Below the pieces are notes generated by a model. The model did no database searches and was not told where the DNA came from. It saw only the letters and a program-made list of their open reading frames with translations. A DNA stretch of 64,000 bases, taken from Listeria rocourtiae FSL F6-920 (GTDB lineage Bacteria; Bacillota; Bacilli; Lactobacillales; Listeriaceae). The position numbers and the translations under genes are program-made. The DNA is taken from assembly GCF_000525975.1 (NCBI RefSeq), contig NZ_AODK01000003.1:19201-83200 (forward strand), written 5' to 3'. Positions 10,742 to 21,427 of this stretch are shown one piece after another; within the stretch, counting starts at the first letter, position 1, and every line of letters begins with the position of its first letter.

Positions 10742-10786
10742 ATTATAATTTATTTAGTAAAATTTATCAACTAATTTTACTAAATA
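10742..10786 (-). promoter_or_regulatory. galK promoter with overlapping operator palindrome
   Basis: On the minus strand there is -35 TTGATA (10765-10770), a 17-bp spacer and -10 TATAAT (10742-10747). A perfect inverted repeat with 14-bp arms (10751-10764 and 10773-10786; core ATTTAGTAAAATT) and an 8-bp centre covers the spacer and straddles the -35. A repressor bound here would block RNA polymerase; GalR is the obvious candidate. Binding is inferred. Confidence 0.75.
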
Positions 10787-10882
10787 TTTTTAGTAGTCCG
10801 CGATATTGCTGTTAATTTTATTGGTATCCCTTTTTATAGCACGTATTATAATAGCTTTATCAAATAATTAGGAGATGATAAA

Positions 10883-11971
10883 ATGAGTTTACATAACGAT
10901 GACGAAAGGAGCACGAATAGCATGATTACAGAACAGTCAAAAATTGATCATTTTTACGATATGCTCATCAAAAAAGATTCCAATTATGAAGGTGTCTTCT
11001 ATGTAGGCGTGAAAACGACAGGCATACTTTGTCGCCCCACGTGCCCAGCAAAAAAGCCTAACAAAGAGAATTGTGAGTTTTTCGATACAGCGCAAGAAGC
11101 ACTTTTAGCTTCCTATCGACCGTGTAAACGATGCCAGCCGCTGAGCAATCCGAGTAAACTATCCGTAGAAGTCAAACTACTCGTCCAAGCCATCGAGGCA
11201 CATCCCGAACGTAAATGGACCGATAAAGATTTTGATGAACTCTCCATCAGTGCTAATACTGCTAGGCGACAATTTAAAAAACAATTCGGTATGACATTCA
11301 TTGAATACGCACGAGCGAGACGGCTTGGCTTCGCTTTTGACTATATTCGTAACGGTAAACCTATTATAGAGGCACAACTAGAAGGTGGTTACAATTCAGG
11401 AAACGGTTTCCGCGATGCTTTTACACGAACAATGGGAACAATCCCTAAAAAAGCAACATCACTAAATATGTTCGTATCCAAATGGCTTGAAACACCGCTT
11501 GGATCAATGATTGCCATTGCAAATGATAGCGCCCTAGTCTTATTAGAATTCGTTGACCGGCGTGGTTTAGAAACCGAAATTGAATCCTTACGAACAAAAT
11601 GGCATGCTGCTGTAATTCCAGGTGAAAGTCCGATTTTTGAGCAATTAGCGCGGGAACTGGATGCTTATTTTGAAGGAAGCCTCTCCGTTTTTGAGACACC
11701 GATTACTTATATTGGCTCACGATTTCAACAAACTGTTTGGCGTGAACTTCAAAAAATTCCTATCGGTTCCACTACATCATATGCTCAATTAGCTATAAAA
11801 ATCGGTCATCCAAAAGCATTTCGAGCCGTTGCAAGAGCAAATGGTGCCAATCAAATCTCCATACTCGTTCCATGTCATCGTGTGATTGGAAGCGATGGTT
11901 CTCTAACTGGCTATGGTGGTGGTATCCCACGTAAAGAATGGCTACTGACACACGAGAAAAATAATGCGTAA
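10883..11971 (+). CDS. ada: Bifunctional Ada: alkylation-repair methyltransferase and activator
   Basis: The N-terminal Ada zinc domain with four cysteines (C50, C54, C81, C84) receives methyl groups from DNA phosphotriesters. A central AraC-type helix-turn-helix (about 95-190) follows, then an O6-methylguanine methyltransferase domain with the PCHR active site at C331. At 362 aa it has the full E. coli-type fusion layout. TTAGGAGATGATAAA precedes the ATG, and a TATAAT lies at 10847-10852. It is divergent from galK and likely self-activating when methylated. No partner alkylation-repair gene is adjacent. Confidence 0.93.
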   Translation: MSLHNDDERSTNSMITEQSKIDHFYDMLIKKDSNYEGVFYVGVKTTGILCRPTCPAKKPNKENCEFFDTAQEALLASYRPCKRCQPLSNPSKLSVEVKLLVQAIEAHPERKWTDKDFDELSISANTARRQFKKQFGMTFIEYARARRLGFAFDYIRNGKPIIEAQLEGGYNSGNGFRDAFTRTMGTIPKKATSLNMFVSKWLETPLGSMIAIANDSALVLLEFVDRRGLETEIESLRTKWHAAVIPGESPIFEQLARELDAYFEGSLSVFETPITYIGSRFQQTVWRELQKIPIGSTTSYAQLAIKIGHPKAFRAVARANGANQISILVPCHRVIGSDGSLTGYGGGIPRKEWLLTHEKNNA

Positions 11972-12019
11972 AAAAAAGAGAGGGGCTGAAATCAACTCTA
12001 ATGCTGATTTTGCTCCTCT
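11970..12019 (-). terminator. Possible second terminator downstream of trxB
   Basis: On the minus strand the hairpin AGAGG...CCTCT (12015-12019 / 11979-11983), with an inner AAATCA/TGATTT pairing, is followed by a T-rich run at 11970-11977. It lies between the convergent ends of ada and trxB and could stop read-through into ada. Confidence 0.4.
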
Positions 12020-12083
12020 ATTTCAATATCCTATCTACAATACTATTGCGCATTCTAACCGATATTTCGTAAAATCAGATTAC

Positions 12084-12126
12084 AAAAAACAGTCAACCAC
12101 ATCTAAAATCTAGATTTAGTCGACTG
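12084..12126 (-). terminator. Intrinsic terminator of trxB
   Basis: Long imperfect hairpin on the minus strand, CAGTCGACTAAATCTA against TAGATGTGGTTGACTG, followed by T6. It starts about 15 bp past the trxB stop. Confidence 0.75.
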
Positions 12127-12141
12127 CTACCTATTTTAATA

Positions 12142-13113
<972 letters not shown>

Positions 13114-13165
13114 CTAACCATAGAACTATCGTAAACCTTCACACGTTTTACGTCCATTTATCTGC

Positions 13166-14641
13166 TCAAAACACTTCGATTTCAAGCAAATACTTGCGAA
13201 GCGTCGCAACAGAAACGCCAAACCATTCGGCAATCACTTTCTGCGTTCCAAACTTAAATCGATACAGAATCGCCGCAGCCAATCCATCCAAATTTTTCGT
13301 CCGCAAATCATATTTCTGATCAATCGAACGCTTCATAAAATCAAGGACAAATAAATACATCGGAGCCGTCTTTACTCTTGCAGGGAAATCTAATTCTTCA
13401 AAACGCCCCAAAATCGCGATTGCCCCATTACAATTAGCGGCATCCCGACTATCGGGTAAAAACTCAAACTCAGAGAAAATTAAATGCTCAAAAAAGTCCC
13501 ATCCAGTCATATCAAAGTAATCATTGAACATAACTAAAGCGGGCTGTTTATCAGAAACTGTCAGCAAATATACACCAAACAAGTGCTCCAATCTATCATC
13601 ACTTGCTAATTTCTCTAAAACCAGGCGTTCATCATTCGCTAATAAATCAGGATATTCCCACGGGAACGCTAAATCTTCACCATCAATCAATGTGAAATGA
13701 TCCCAAAAATCCCGCGCCTCATCAAGACGCCCTAAAAAGAAGGCCGTTTCCGCTCTGTAATAATAATAGGCATACCGATCCAAGATTTCCAACTGATCCA
13801 CTTTCACAAACAAGTAATCCGCATGTTTATATTCACCAGCCATTGCATAAATCCGCGCCAATTTTTCACGTTGCGATGACATAAATGGCTCCACTTTCCC
13901 AAGCTCTTTCAAAATGGCATCCGCCTGCTCCCATTGTGCCTGATAATGGGCATACAAATAGAGCTCGCACAACGCCATGAAATTTCCAGGGTCGCGTGCC
14001 AACACATCTTCTAATATCGCCAAACCTTCCACAAATCGCTCTTCTTTGAAACGAATCCCAGCAAGTTCTATATACGCCTGCCAAAAAGTTGGTTTTTTCC
14101 CAATCTCAGCAATTAAAAACTGGCTGACCTCATCTAATTTATCTTCTGATATTAGCTGATCCACCTTCATTTTAAAGGCGAAGAAATCCTTCTCAACTTC
14201 TGACATATCACTAACGCCAAAACTCGAGAGGGGAGCTTCTTCCATGATAAGCTGAATTAAATCTTTTGCTTCCTCCACATATTCGCCTTCAGAAACAAGT
14301 GCTAAATACTTGTTCGCGTGCTGCAATGCTTGCTTGAACTCTTTCATATATGCATAATTGTTTGCCATAAAATAATAACAATAATGAATATCATCCGCCT
14401 CATCCAACACACGACGCAAAATCTGATTGGACTTATCAAACTGAGCTAACTCTGTATAACAAATAGCCAGCTGACACATAATCACAGGCTCATCTGGCTC
14501 AAAAAAAGCCGCACGTTCCAGATATCGCAAAGCTTCCGACATCTCCTGATTACGAAAAGCCTCGATGCCTCGCTGAAAATAAAACTCCCCATTCGGTCTA
14601 AACGGATAAATTTTGTTACTATCCTCTTTACTATTTTTCAA
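13166..14641 (-). CDS. yvcD: TPR-repeat protein, YvcD family
   Basis: A protein of about 491 aa made of tetratricopeptide repeats (clear repeats at about residues 20-150 of the mature reading). No signal peptide or membrane segment, so a cytosolic scaffold is likely; its biochemical role is unknown to me. Its position next to trxB matches Bacillus yvcD and Listeria. The reading frame is open further upstream to 14692, but GGAGG sits 8 bp before a TTG at 14641, which I take as the start (protein begins MKNSKED). Confidence 0.75.
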   Translation of the reverse strand: MKNSKEDSNKIYPFRPNGEFYFQRGIEAFRNQEMSEALRYLERAAFFEPDEPVIMCQLAICYTELAQFDKSNQILRRVLDEADDIHYCYYFMANNYAYMKEFKQALQHANKYLALVSEGEYVEEAKDLIQLIMEEAPLSSFGVSDMSEVEKDFFAFKMKVDQLISEDKLDEVSQFLIAEIGKKPTFWQAYIELAGIRFKEERFVEGLAILEDVLARDPGNFMALCELYLYAHYQAQWEQADAILKELGKVEPFMSSQREKLARIYAMAGEYKHADYLFVKVDQLEILDRYAYYYYRAETAFFLGRLDEARDFWDHFTLIDGEDLAFPWEYPDLLANDERLVLEKLASDDRLEHLFGVYLLTVSDKQPALVMFNDYFDMTGWDFFEHLIFSEFEFLPDSRDAANCNGAIAILGRFEELDFPARVKTAPMYLFVLDFMKRSIDQKYDLRTKNLDGLAAAILYRFKFGTQKVIAEWFGVSVATLRKYLLEIEVF

Positions 14642-14707
14642 ATTTTTAACCTCCGCGCATTTTCCAAGTAAGTTGAGTATACCATAAAACAAAGCAATCA
14701 GGGGGAG

Positions 14708-15196
14708 TTACTTTTCTAGTTCACTTATAACAATCGGATTCCCACGAGCAAAACTGCGCGCTGGAATATCCTTTGAGACGACCGCACCTGCTCCAATGAC
14801 AGCTCCATCGCCGATACTTACACCAGGTAAAATCGTCACATTCGCGCCAATCATGACCTCATCACCAATCGTCACATCTCCAATACGGTACTCCTGAATC
14901 AAATATTCATGCGTCAAAATCGTCGTATTAAAACCAATCACCGAATTTCGCCCAATCGTAATTCTCTCCGGATAAAAAAGGTCCACTGTCACCTTGTAGG
15001 CAATGGATGTGTTCTCACCAATTTTCATACCCAAACCATGCCGATAAAGCCACCGTTTCCCCCGCATAAAAGGAAAAATACGCCCGCATTCAATCACAAG
15101 CGTATTCTTCAATGTGCGCCCAAACGACACTGTTTTATATACTTTCCAAAGTGGATTTACACCATCATTCGCCTTAAATCGTTTCGTTCGGCGCAC
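14708..15196 (-). CDS. yvoF: Left-handed beta-helix acyltransferase, YvoF family
   Basis: Protein of 162 aa with hexapeptide repeats (residues about 65-150: ITIGRNSVIGF, VTIGDEVMIGANVTILPGVSIGDGA) typical of maltose/galactoside-type O-acetyltransferases. Its start overlaps the ppaX stop by one base, so the two are coupled. The lgt-ppaX-yvoF order is the same as in Bacillus. The acceptor is unknown; a cell-wall or sugar acceptor is only a guess from the neighbours. Confidence 0.8.
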   Translation of the reverse strand: MRRTKRFKANDGVNPLWKVYKTVSFGRTLKNTLVIECGRIFPFMRGKRWLYRHGLGMKIGENTSIAYKVTVDLFYPERITIGRNSVIGFNTTILTHEYLIQEYRIGDVTIGDEVMIGANVTILPGVSIGDGAVIGAGAVVSKDIPARSFARGNPIVISELEK

Positions 15197-15846
15197 TAAT
15201 CTTCCCTCGCAATATCCAAAAGGTCACCCATCGAATTCAAAATATACGTTGGGTTGTAGCCTCTTAAATAATCCGCACCACGAATTGCCCAAGCAACACC
15301 AGCACTTTTCACATTCGCATTTTGTGCCGCTTCAATATCATGGTAATTATCACCGACCATAATCGCTTCGTCTGCTGTCGAATTGAGCAATTTCAACGCC
15401 ATCTTAATGCCCTCTGGATCTGGTTTTGGCGCCGCAACTTGATCTAAACCAATCACAACTTGGAAGTATTTATCCAAACCAGTCGTTTGAAGTCCTTTTA
15501 AAATCATGTCATACATTTTAGTAGAAACGATAGCCAATTTATAATCTTCCTCATACAGCGCTCTAATCGCTTCATAAACCCCATCATATTCCAAAATTAA
15601 TTCATCGTGATGCAATTTATTAAACGCCCGGTAATGATCCACCATTTCCTGCGCTTTTTCCGGATTTAACCCCGTAAACGTATCAATCAAGGAAGGCCCA
15701 ATAAACGGCAAAATATCCTCGCGCTCATATGTTCTCTCTGGAAAATAAACTCCCAACGTATGTTGAAACGTTTTAATAATCAATTCATTCGTATTGATCA
15801 AAGTCCCGTCTAAATCAAATAATAAAGTCGTAATCTTCTTAGTCAT
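15196..15846 (-). CDS. ppaX: Pyrophosphatase PpaX
   Basis: HAD-superfamily phosphatase of 216 aa with nucleophile motif LFDLDGTLI (D11, D13), motif II ST (IVSTKMY) and the [12 protein letters not shown] metal loop. In Bacillus PpaX hydrolyses the pyrophosphate released when HprK/P dephosphorylates P-Ser-HPr, and the nearby hprK supports this call over generic phosphoglycolate phosphatase. Confidence 0.88.
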   Translation of the reverse strand: MTKKITTLLFDLDGTLINTNELIIKTFQHTLGVYFPERTYEREDILPFIGPSLIDTFTGLNPEKAQEMVDHYRAFNKLHHDELILEYDGVYEAIRALYEEDYKLAIVSTKMYDMILKGLQTTGLDKYFQVVIGLDQVAAPKPDPEGIKMALKLLNSTADEAIMVGDNYHDIEAAQNANVKSAGVAWAIRGADYLRGYNPTYILNSMGDLLDIARED

Positions 15847-15867
15847 GTGTACTCCCTCTCCAAAGCT

Positions 15868-16704
15868 CTATTTCTTCTTCGCGATACCGTACTTATCTTC
15901 CAAATAATATGGACGATTCTTCTTCACGCGGAAGTACGCAATCAAGGCCACCGAAACCGCCACAAGCACAATCGAAATAAACTGTGCCATCCGAAGCGTA
16001 TCAGTCAACATCAAACTATCCGTCCGCAATCCTTCAATAAAGTAACGTCCCACCGAATACCAAATGACATAAGACAAGAACAATTCTCCACGCAAAATCC
16101 GCGTCCGGCGCAAAATGAGTAACACAACAAACCCAATCACATTCCAAATCGACTCATACAAGAAAGTCGGCTGATAATAAACCCCATCAATGTACATTTG
16201 ATTAATAATAAAGTCCGGCAAATGCAATCCTTCTAAAAAAGCACGTGTCGTCGGTCCACCGTGAGCCTCTTGATTCATAAAATTGCCCCAGCGCCCAATC
16301 GCCTGAGCAATAATCAGACTCGGTGCAACAATATCTGCTAACTGCCAAAACGAAACTTTTTTAATACGCGAAAAGATAATCGCTGTCAGCACAGAACCAA
16401 TCAACGCCCCATGAATCGCAATTCCACCTTGCCAAATCTTAATAACTTCATTCAAATGGTCTTTATAATAACTCCACTCAAACAGCACATAATAAATACG
16501 TGCACTAATAATCGCAATTGGAATCGCCCAAATGAGCAAATCCACTAATAATTCTTTATCCACGTTGCGTTTGGTCGCTTCTTGTAACGCAATAAGTAGC
16601 GCCACAACAACAGCCGTCGCAATAATAACACCATACCAGCGTATCGATAATCCACCTAATTGAATGGCAACTGGGTCCAGCGCCGCTAAATTCAAGTTCA
16701 TCAT
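15868..16704 (-). CDS. lgt: Prolipoprotein diacylglyceryl transferase Lgt
   Basis: Multi-pass membrane enzyme (278 aa, about seven hydrophobic segments) that adds diacylglycerol to the lipobox cysteine of prolipoproteins such as PstS in this window. The Lgt signature [14 protein letters not shown] is present, with IAIHGALIG around the conserved histidine. It lies between hprK and ppaX with short gaps (27 and 21 bp), so probably one operon. Confidence 0.95.
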   Translation of the reverse strand: MMNLNLAALDPVAIQLGGLSIRWYGVIIATAVVVALLIALQEATKRNVDKELLVDLLIWAIPIAIISARIYYVLFEWSYYKDHLNEVIKIWQGGIAIHGALIGSVLTAIIFSRIKKVSFWQLADIVAPSLIIAQAIGRWGNFMNQEAHGGPTTRAFLEGLHLPDFIINQMYIDGVYYQPTFLYESIWNVIGFVVLLILRRTRILRGELFLSYVIWYSVGRYFIEGLRTDSLMLTDTLRMAQFISIVLVAVSVALIAYFRVKKNRPYYLEDKYGIAKKK

Positions 16705-16731
16705 GCCCCTACTTTCTAAGACAAATTAGAC

Positions 16732-17670
16732 TCAATCTGTCATACTACTATTTTGGCCAATAAGGTTATTTAAATCTTGTGTAAAACGCTCTGCTGCATT
16801 ATATCCCATGTTTTTCAGACGGAAGTTCATCGCAGCAACTTCTATAATAACCGCGAGATTTCGCCCAGGACGCACCGGTACCGTAATTTTCGGTACATCA
16901 ATATCAAAAATACGAATCTTCTCTTCATCAAGTCCCACGCGATCATAATGCTTATCAGGATCCCAACTTTCAAGATGCACGACAATCGTAATTTTCTTGC
17001 TAGAGCGCACAGCCCCAGCACCGAACAATGTCATCACATTAATAATTCCCAATCCACGAATCTCCAACAAATGCTCAATAATCGGTGGTGACTGACCAAT
17101 AAGCGTCAACTCATCTTCCTGTCTAATCTCAACATTATCATCCGCAACCAGCCGATGCCCGCGTTTCACAAGCTCAAGCGCCGTCTCACTCTTACCAACG
17201 CCACTTGATCCCATAATCATCACGCCAAGCCCATAAATATCAACAAGCACACCATGCATCGAAATCACTGGCGCCAATTTACTTTCCAGATAATTGGTTA
17301 CATATACAGATAGTCGCGTTGTTTTAAGCTTCGATCGCAAAACTGGAATCTTAGCCTCTGCTGCCGCCTGTACCAACTCTTTCGGTGCCTCCAAGTGTCG
17401 TGACACAACAAATGCTGGCGTACGATTCGTACACATTTGACGAAAACGCTTCAAGCATTCATCACTCGACATCCCTTCTGAAAAAGAAATTTCCGTCATA
17501 CCAAATAGCTGCACCCGATCCTCCGGGTAATAAGAAAAGAAACCAGTCAACTCTAAACCTGGCCGTGATAAATCGCTCGTCAAGATTGGGCGTTCCAACC
17601 CCTCTTCCCCACAAATCAACTCCAAATTTAGACGCTCCATTAAATCTTTCACCGTTACTGATTTTGTCAT
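16732..17670 (-). CDS. hprK: HPr kinase/phosphorylase HprK
   Basis: Phosphorylates HPr on Ser46 and removes the phosphate, setting carbon catabolite repression through CcpA. It has the Walker A loop GSSGVGKSE and the HprK signature around [16 protein letters not shown]. The frame opens at 17712, but GGAGG lies 7 bp before the ATG at 17670 (MTKSVTVKD), giving about 312 aa, the usual length. First gene of hprK-lgt-ppaX-yvoF. A TGCTAAAAT extended -10 is visible upstream at about 17753-17761. Confidence 0.95.
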   Translation of the reverse strand: MTKSVTVKDLMERLNLELICGEEGLERPILTSDLSRPGLELTGFFSYYPEDRVQLFGMTEISFSEGMSSDECLKRFRQMCTNRTPAFVVSRHLEAPKELVQAAAEAKIPVLRSKLKTTRLSVYVTNYLESKLAPVISMHGVLVDIYGLGVMIMGSSGVGKSETALELVKRGHRLVADDNVEIRQEDELTLIGQSPPIIEHLLEIRGLGIINVMTLFGAGAVRSSKKITIVVHLESWDPDKHYDRVGLDEEKIRIFDIDVPKITVPVRPGRNLAVIIEVAAMNFRLKNMGYNAAERFTQDLNNLIGQNSSMTD

Positions 17671-17807
17671 GAAAGTACCTCCATTAGTCAACAGGCAAAA
17701 AGCTTCAAACACAGCCCATCCCGCTAATCCTTTTTGTCTACAAGCTATACCTCATTTTAGCACTTTCTCATTTTTAAGGCTACCTATTTTTAAGGTATCA
17801 GCAAGAA

Positions 17808-17857
17808 ACCCCGAAAGTAAGCGATTCTTCATTTACGAAGTCCTGCTATTTCGAGGT
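17808..17857 (-). terminator. Weak terminator after yvlD
   Basis: On the minus strand ACCTCGAAA (17849-17857) pairs with TTTCGGGGT (17808-17816) with one wobble, followed by a short T-rich stretch. It lies in the gap between yvlD and hprK. The poly-T tail is weak. Confidence 0.4.
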
Positions 17858-17863
17858 CTCATT

Positions 17864-18217
17864 TTATCGTGGATTCTTATCCCAAAGTACTGAATTGATT
17901 ACCATATTCGCGAGCGACATCAATAGTGCAATAACTAAAGCTGTTCCAAAACTATCAATCTGAATATAGCTGTCTAGGAAAAACGATGTCAACTCCAGCA
18001 TCATTGCGTTCACAACGAAAGTAAACAATCCTAGTGTAAAAATATTAATCGGCAATGTCAAAATGAGGAGAATCGGTCTCACCAACATATTCAAAATCGC
18101 CAATACAAAACTTGCAACAACCGCACCTGTAAATCCTTCTACGTGAAAACTATCGAAGAATCCAGATAGAGCGACAAATAATATCGCATTAATTAAAACT
18201 CCTGCTATCCAGCGCAT
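17864..18217 (-). CDS. yvlD: YvlD-like membrane protein (phage holin family 4)
   Basis: Protein of 117 aa with four predicted membrane segments, matching the YvlD / phage-holin-4 superfamily. It is the last gene of the four-gene yvl cluster, 9 bp from yvlC. In Listeria this cluster is, to my knowledge, part of the LiaR envelope-stress response; no LiaR gene is in the window. The mechanism is unknown. Confidence 0.82.
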   Translation of the reverse strand: MRWIAGVLINAILFVALSGFFDSFHVEGFTGAVVASFVLAILNMLVRPILLILTLPINIFTLGLFTFVVNAMMLELTSFFLDSYIQIDSFGTALVIALLMSLANMVINSVLWDKNPR

Positions 18218-18226
18218 TTACTTGGA

Positions 18227-18421
18227 TCACTCCCAACTTGAATTAGCTGGCATAAGAATGGCTAAAATAATGTAGATAAGAATTCCTGTTCCAAAACTTA
18301 AGAACGATAGTAGCACATACGCGATACGAACCCACGTTGCGTCCCATCCGAAGTATTCAGCAATTCCGCCACATACACCTGCTAGCATTTTTTGTGATGA
18401 TGATTTCGTTAATTTTTTCAT
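18227..18421 (-). CDS. yvlC: PspC-domain protein YvlC
   Basis: Small 64-aa PspC protein: a basic N terminus, the MLAGVCGGIAEYFG motif, then one hydrophobic membrane segment. PspC proteins act in envelope stress. It is 20 bp downstream of the larger PspC/DUF4097 gene and has a good AGGAGG-type site. Confidence 0.85.
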   Translation of the reverse strand: MKKLTKSSSQKMLAGVCGGIAEYFGWDATWVRIAYVLLSFLSFGTGILIYIILAILMPANSSWE

Positions 18422-18441
18422 GGTATTTCCTCCTATGTTAA

Positions 18442-19720
18442 TTATACTTGTTTTTCTTCTAATTCGGTAATTTTAATGATGCCAGTGTCTACTGTTGCTT
18501 GTAATGTTGCAACGCTCATCTCTTCTGAATTTTGTGTAAACACAAGGGACTTATTAGATTCATCCCATACTTTCGCGTTTTTTTAAATCAAAATAAATTT
18601 TTTCGCGTTTGGTTCCAAGCGTACCATCGACATTCCAAGTTGCCGGGACTTGAATACGAATATCACCATTTGGTGCTTTCAAATCTGCCGCAGTCGCCTT
18701 ATCATTTTGGAGAATATAGCCAACATCACCTTGTTCAGCAACTGCTACCGTTGTTTGGAAATCACCAGTTACTGATACGTCACCTTTAGCCGTATGCAAT
18801 TCAATATTTTCAACCTTACCACTCTTGAATAAAATTTCGCCATCTTCCGTACTCGCAACAAGGAATTTCCCTGCTGCTCCAGTTGACCTAATATCACCGT
18901 GGCGTACTTTCAGCGTACTATCATCAACTTCCATGTCATCATATTTCAAGTTACCGTTCAATAATTGAATTCTAACTTGCTCATAGACACGTTTTGGAAT
19001 CGTCAACACGATATCAGTTTTCAATGCATCGTTCTTTGATTCAAACACAAAGCGGTCATTTGACATGTCCAATGTTGTTTGGCCGAAAAAATAATCCCAC
19101 AGCTTCTCTTCACTAAGCTGCTGAATTGCTCGAGCCTTGTTGTGAACGGAAAGCACGGTACGCATTTTCATATCTTCTTTGTCCCAGGCGCGAATAATGA
19201 TATCGCCTGTTGCAATCTTTAGTTCCATTGTGCGGAAAGTTGTATTGTTAAATTCAAATTCACGAATTGGTCTTGGACGTGCCGTTTTTTGATTGCTGTG
19301 CATCCTATTTCCCATATTTCCATGATTTTGACGATGAGCACCATGACGTCCACGCATTTCTTTAGCACGTTCAATATGACGGCGTTGCATTTCTTTAGCG
19401 CGTTCTGTATGTGCTGCTTGCGCTTGTTTGATACGCTCGCTTTTTGATTCCATTCTTCTTTCATGACGATCATATTTATCTTTCATCTTCTGATTATGTC
19501 GATCGATAACTTCATCATAACTCGTATCTTCGGAAGGGATGAGGAACAAGGCAATAATATAAGCAATAACCCCGATCATCGTTTTCCAAGAAATAATTAT
19601 AAGTACAACATAGATAATTCGTAAAACATTGGCATCAATACCGAGATATTCTGATAAACCGCCGAAAACCCCACCTATTTTACGATCTGATCTGGATCTC
19701 CTTAATTTTTTGTTCATCAC
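18442..19720 (-). CDS. PspC + DUF4097 adhesin-like protein (frameshifted as read)
   Basis: Residues about 5-65 are a PspC domain with a membrane segment (GGVFGGLSEYLG). A charged Arg/Lys/His-rich linker (about 75-150) follows, then a beta-helical DUF4097 domain (about 155 to the end). As read, the frame stops at 18560 after a T7 run at 18578-18584. Removing one T continues the protein 39 residues (AKVWDESNKSLVFTQ...) to a stop at 18442-18444, just upstream of yvlC. It is the larger paralogue of yvlB, 89 bp downstream of it. The domain pairing suggests a membrane-anchored envelope-stress factor; the partner is unknown. Confidence 0.78.
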
Positions 19721-19809
19721 TGTTCCTTCCTTTCATTTCTAAATATGTAGCAAAACTCGCTACTCCTCAAGTTCGAATGAGACAGCCTCAAGCGAATAGC
19801 GAGTTTCTC

Positions 19810-21035
19810 TTATTTAACGTCCTTTACTCTCACATTACCAGTTGTTGCTTCTGCTTCGATTTTCAAAACAGCTTCATTTGATTTAGGTAATTTTGTGAAA
19901 AGAATTGTTTTATTTACAGAATCAGATGTCTCATCAAGCACATCTGCATCAGAAATACCGAGGTTAATCTTACCAAGGTTCGTATGCAATTTGCCATCTA
20001 CACCTAAATCACTTGGTACTTGAAGTTCGATGTTTCCAACGCCCGTCTTTTGTTTTCAAGAAGCTAGAATCAAGATTTGTCAAAGTAAATGCAATATTTC
20101 CTGTTTTCGTTTGTAAATTAGTTGAATCAAAAGCACCCTTAGCAGAAACGTTGCCGTGGAATGTTTTTAGTGATAAATCACGAACCGTGCCATTATTTAC
20201 GCGAACATTTCCGTTAATGGATTCAATCTCTGTTAACGTCGTATTCAATGTACCTACACTAATATTACCGTTCGTAGTTTTAGCAAACATATCACGACCA
20301 GTCAAACCTTCAATATGAAGATTACCGTTCAAAATTTTGATAGAAACATAGTCATACTCGCGCTCTGGCAAGTAAACGGTCAAGTTTGTTACCACTTGTT
20401 TCGATGGTGACTGGAAGCGTAATGTCTCTTCATCAACGCGTAATGTTGTTTTGTCGAAGAAGATTTGTAATGCTTCCTCTTCTGGGTATTCTTTGAAAAG
20501 CTTGATATTCGCATGTACCTTTACATCATTGCTATCCCAAGTCTTGAATTCTACATTACCATTGGCAATCTCAAACTCTAGAATAGATAAAGTTGTGTCA
20601 TGATATACAAAATCACGCTCTAATTTTGTAGAAGTAAGGAATGGAATCGGCATATCCTTCACTTGCTCAAATGCATTATTCAAAAATTTGCCGAACTTTT
20701 CTCCTGCTTGGGAAAGCTCATCCATGATTTGGCGACCAGTATCTTGTTGCTTTGCCTGATTAGCCTCTGATTTTTGTTTAGGTTGTGGACGTTTCTTATA
20801 AGAAGCACCACCGCGATATGGATTCTCTTTCGTATTCCAACCTTGCGAATAATCGTATTCTTCCTGAACTTCCTCTTGCACATCATCCTCCACTGTTTGA
20901 GAAGAACGAATATCCTCTGCTGTGGCACTTTTTCCTTCTTTTTTTAGAAATATTCTCAAGTAATGTTAGCGCTTCTTCCGTAGAAATAATACCTTGTTTA
21001 ACTAATTCTAAAATACGTTTGCGTTCGTTTTCCAT
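19810..21035 (-). CDS. yvlB: YvlB-like DUF4097 protein (frameshifted twice as read)
   Basis: The ATG at 21033-21035 follows a strong GGAGG and gives MENERKRILELVKQG, a YvlB-type N-terminal helical segment. The frame breaks at the T7 run 20939-20945 and again at 20048-20056. Removing one base at each gives a continuous protein of about 408 aa ending at 19810-19812. The central part is Glu/Gln/Lys-rich and disordered, and the C-terminal half shows the repeating GNI/GNV beta-helix pattern of DUF4097. First gene of the yvl cluster. Function unknown; linked by context to envelope stress. Confidence 0.78.
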
Positions 21036-21190
21036 GTTTTTTCCTCCTCGTGGAAATAAAGCGATATCCCTTAAGTATTTGTCCTCTTTGATTATTAGCT
21101 TTAACTGATAACTCTATTATGAGGGACAAGATGCTTTCTGTCATACAACCAGAGTATGATTATTTGTTAGTTAAATAGATGTATAAAAAA

Positions 21191-21362
21191 AAATCGGCGA
21201 CAAATGTTTGCATTCAGGAGGTTTTGTGGACTTTGCTTAACTTCTTGCATGATAGAGGAAACTACCCTCCCCCTGCTTTCAGTCATTACATACATCAGTA
21301 TGCGCAACTCTCTAGCTTCCACCAAGTTACCTGAATACAAACGCTTTCGCTCGATTTGTGTG
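21191..21362. repeat. Dispersed MITE-like repeat, copy B
   Basis: Inverted relative to copy A. Ends AAATCG...CGATTT (21191-21356) are part of imperfect 28-bp terminal inverted repeats whose inner part, GTTTG(C/T)ATTCAGG, is nearly perfect. The middle shares a long block with copy A (ATGACTGAAAGCAGG, GAGGGTAGTTTCCTC, ATGCAAGAAGTTAAGC on the minus strand). No credible ORF. It fills most of the 392-bp gap between yvlB and uvrA; the rest shows nothing I can name. Confidence 0.7.
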
Positions 21363-21427
21363 TAACTAAATATACAGTTTTACAGAAAAGAAATTAAGCG
21401 CCTTAGTATTATTTAGAATAATCCCCA

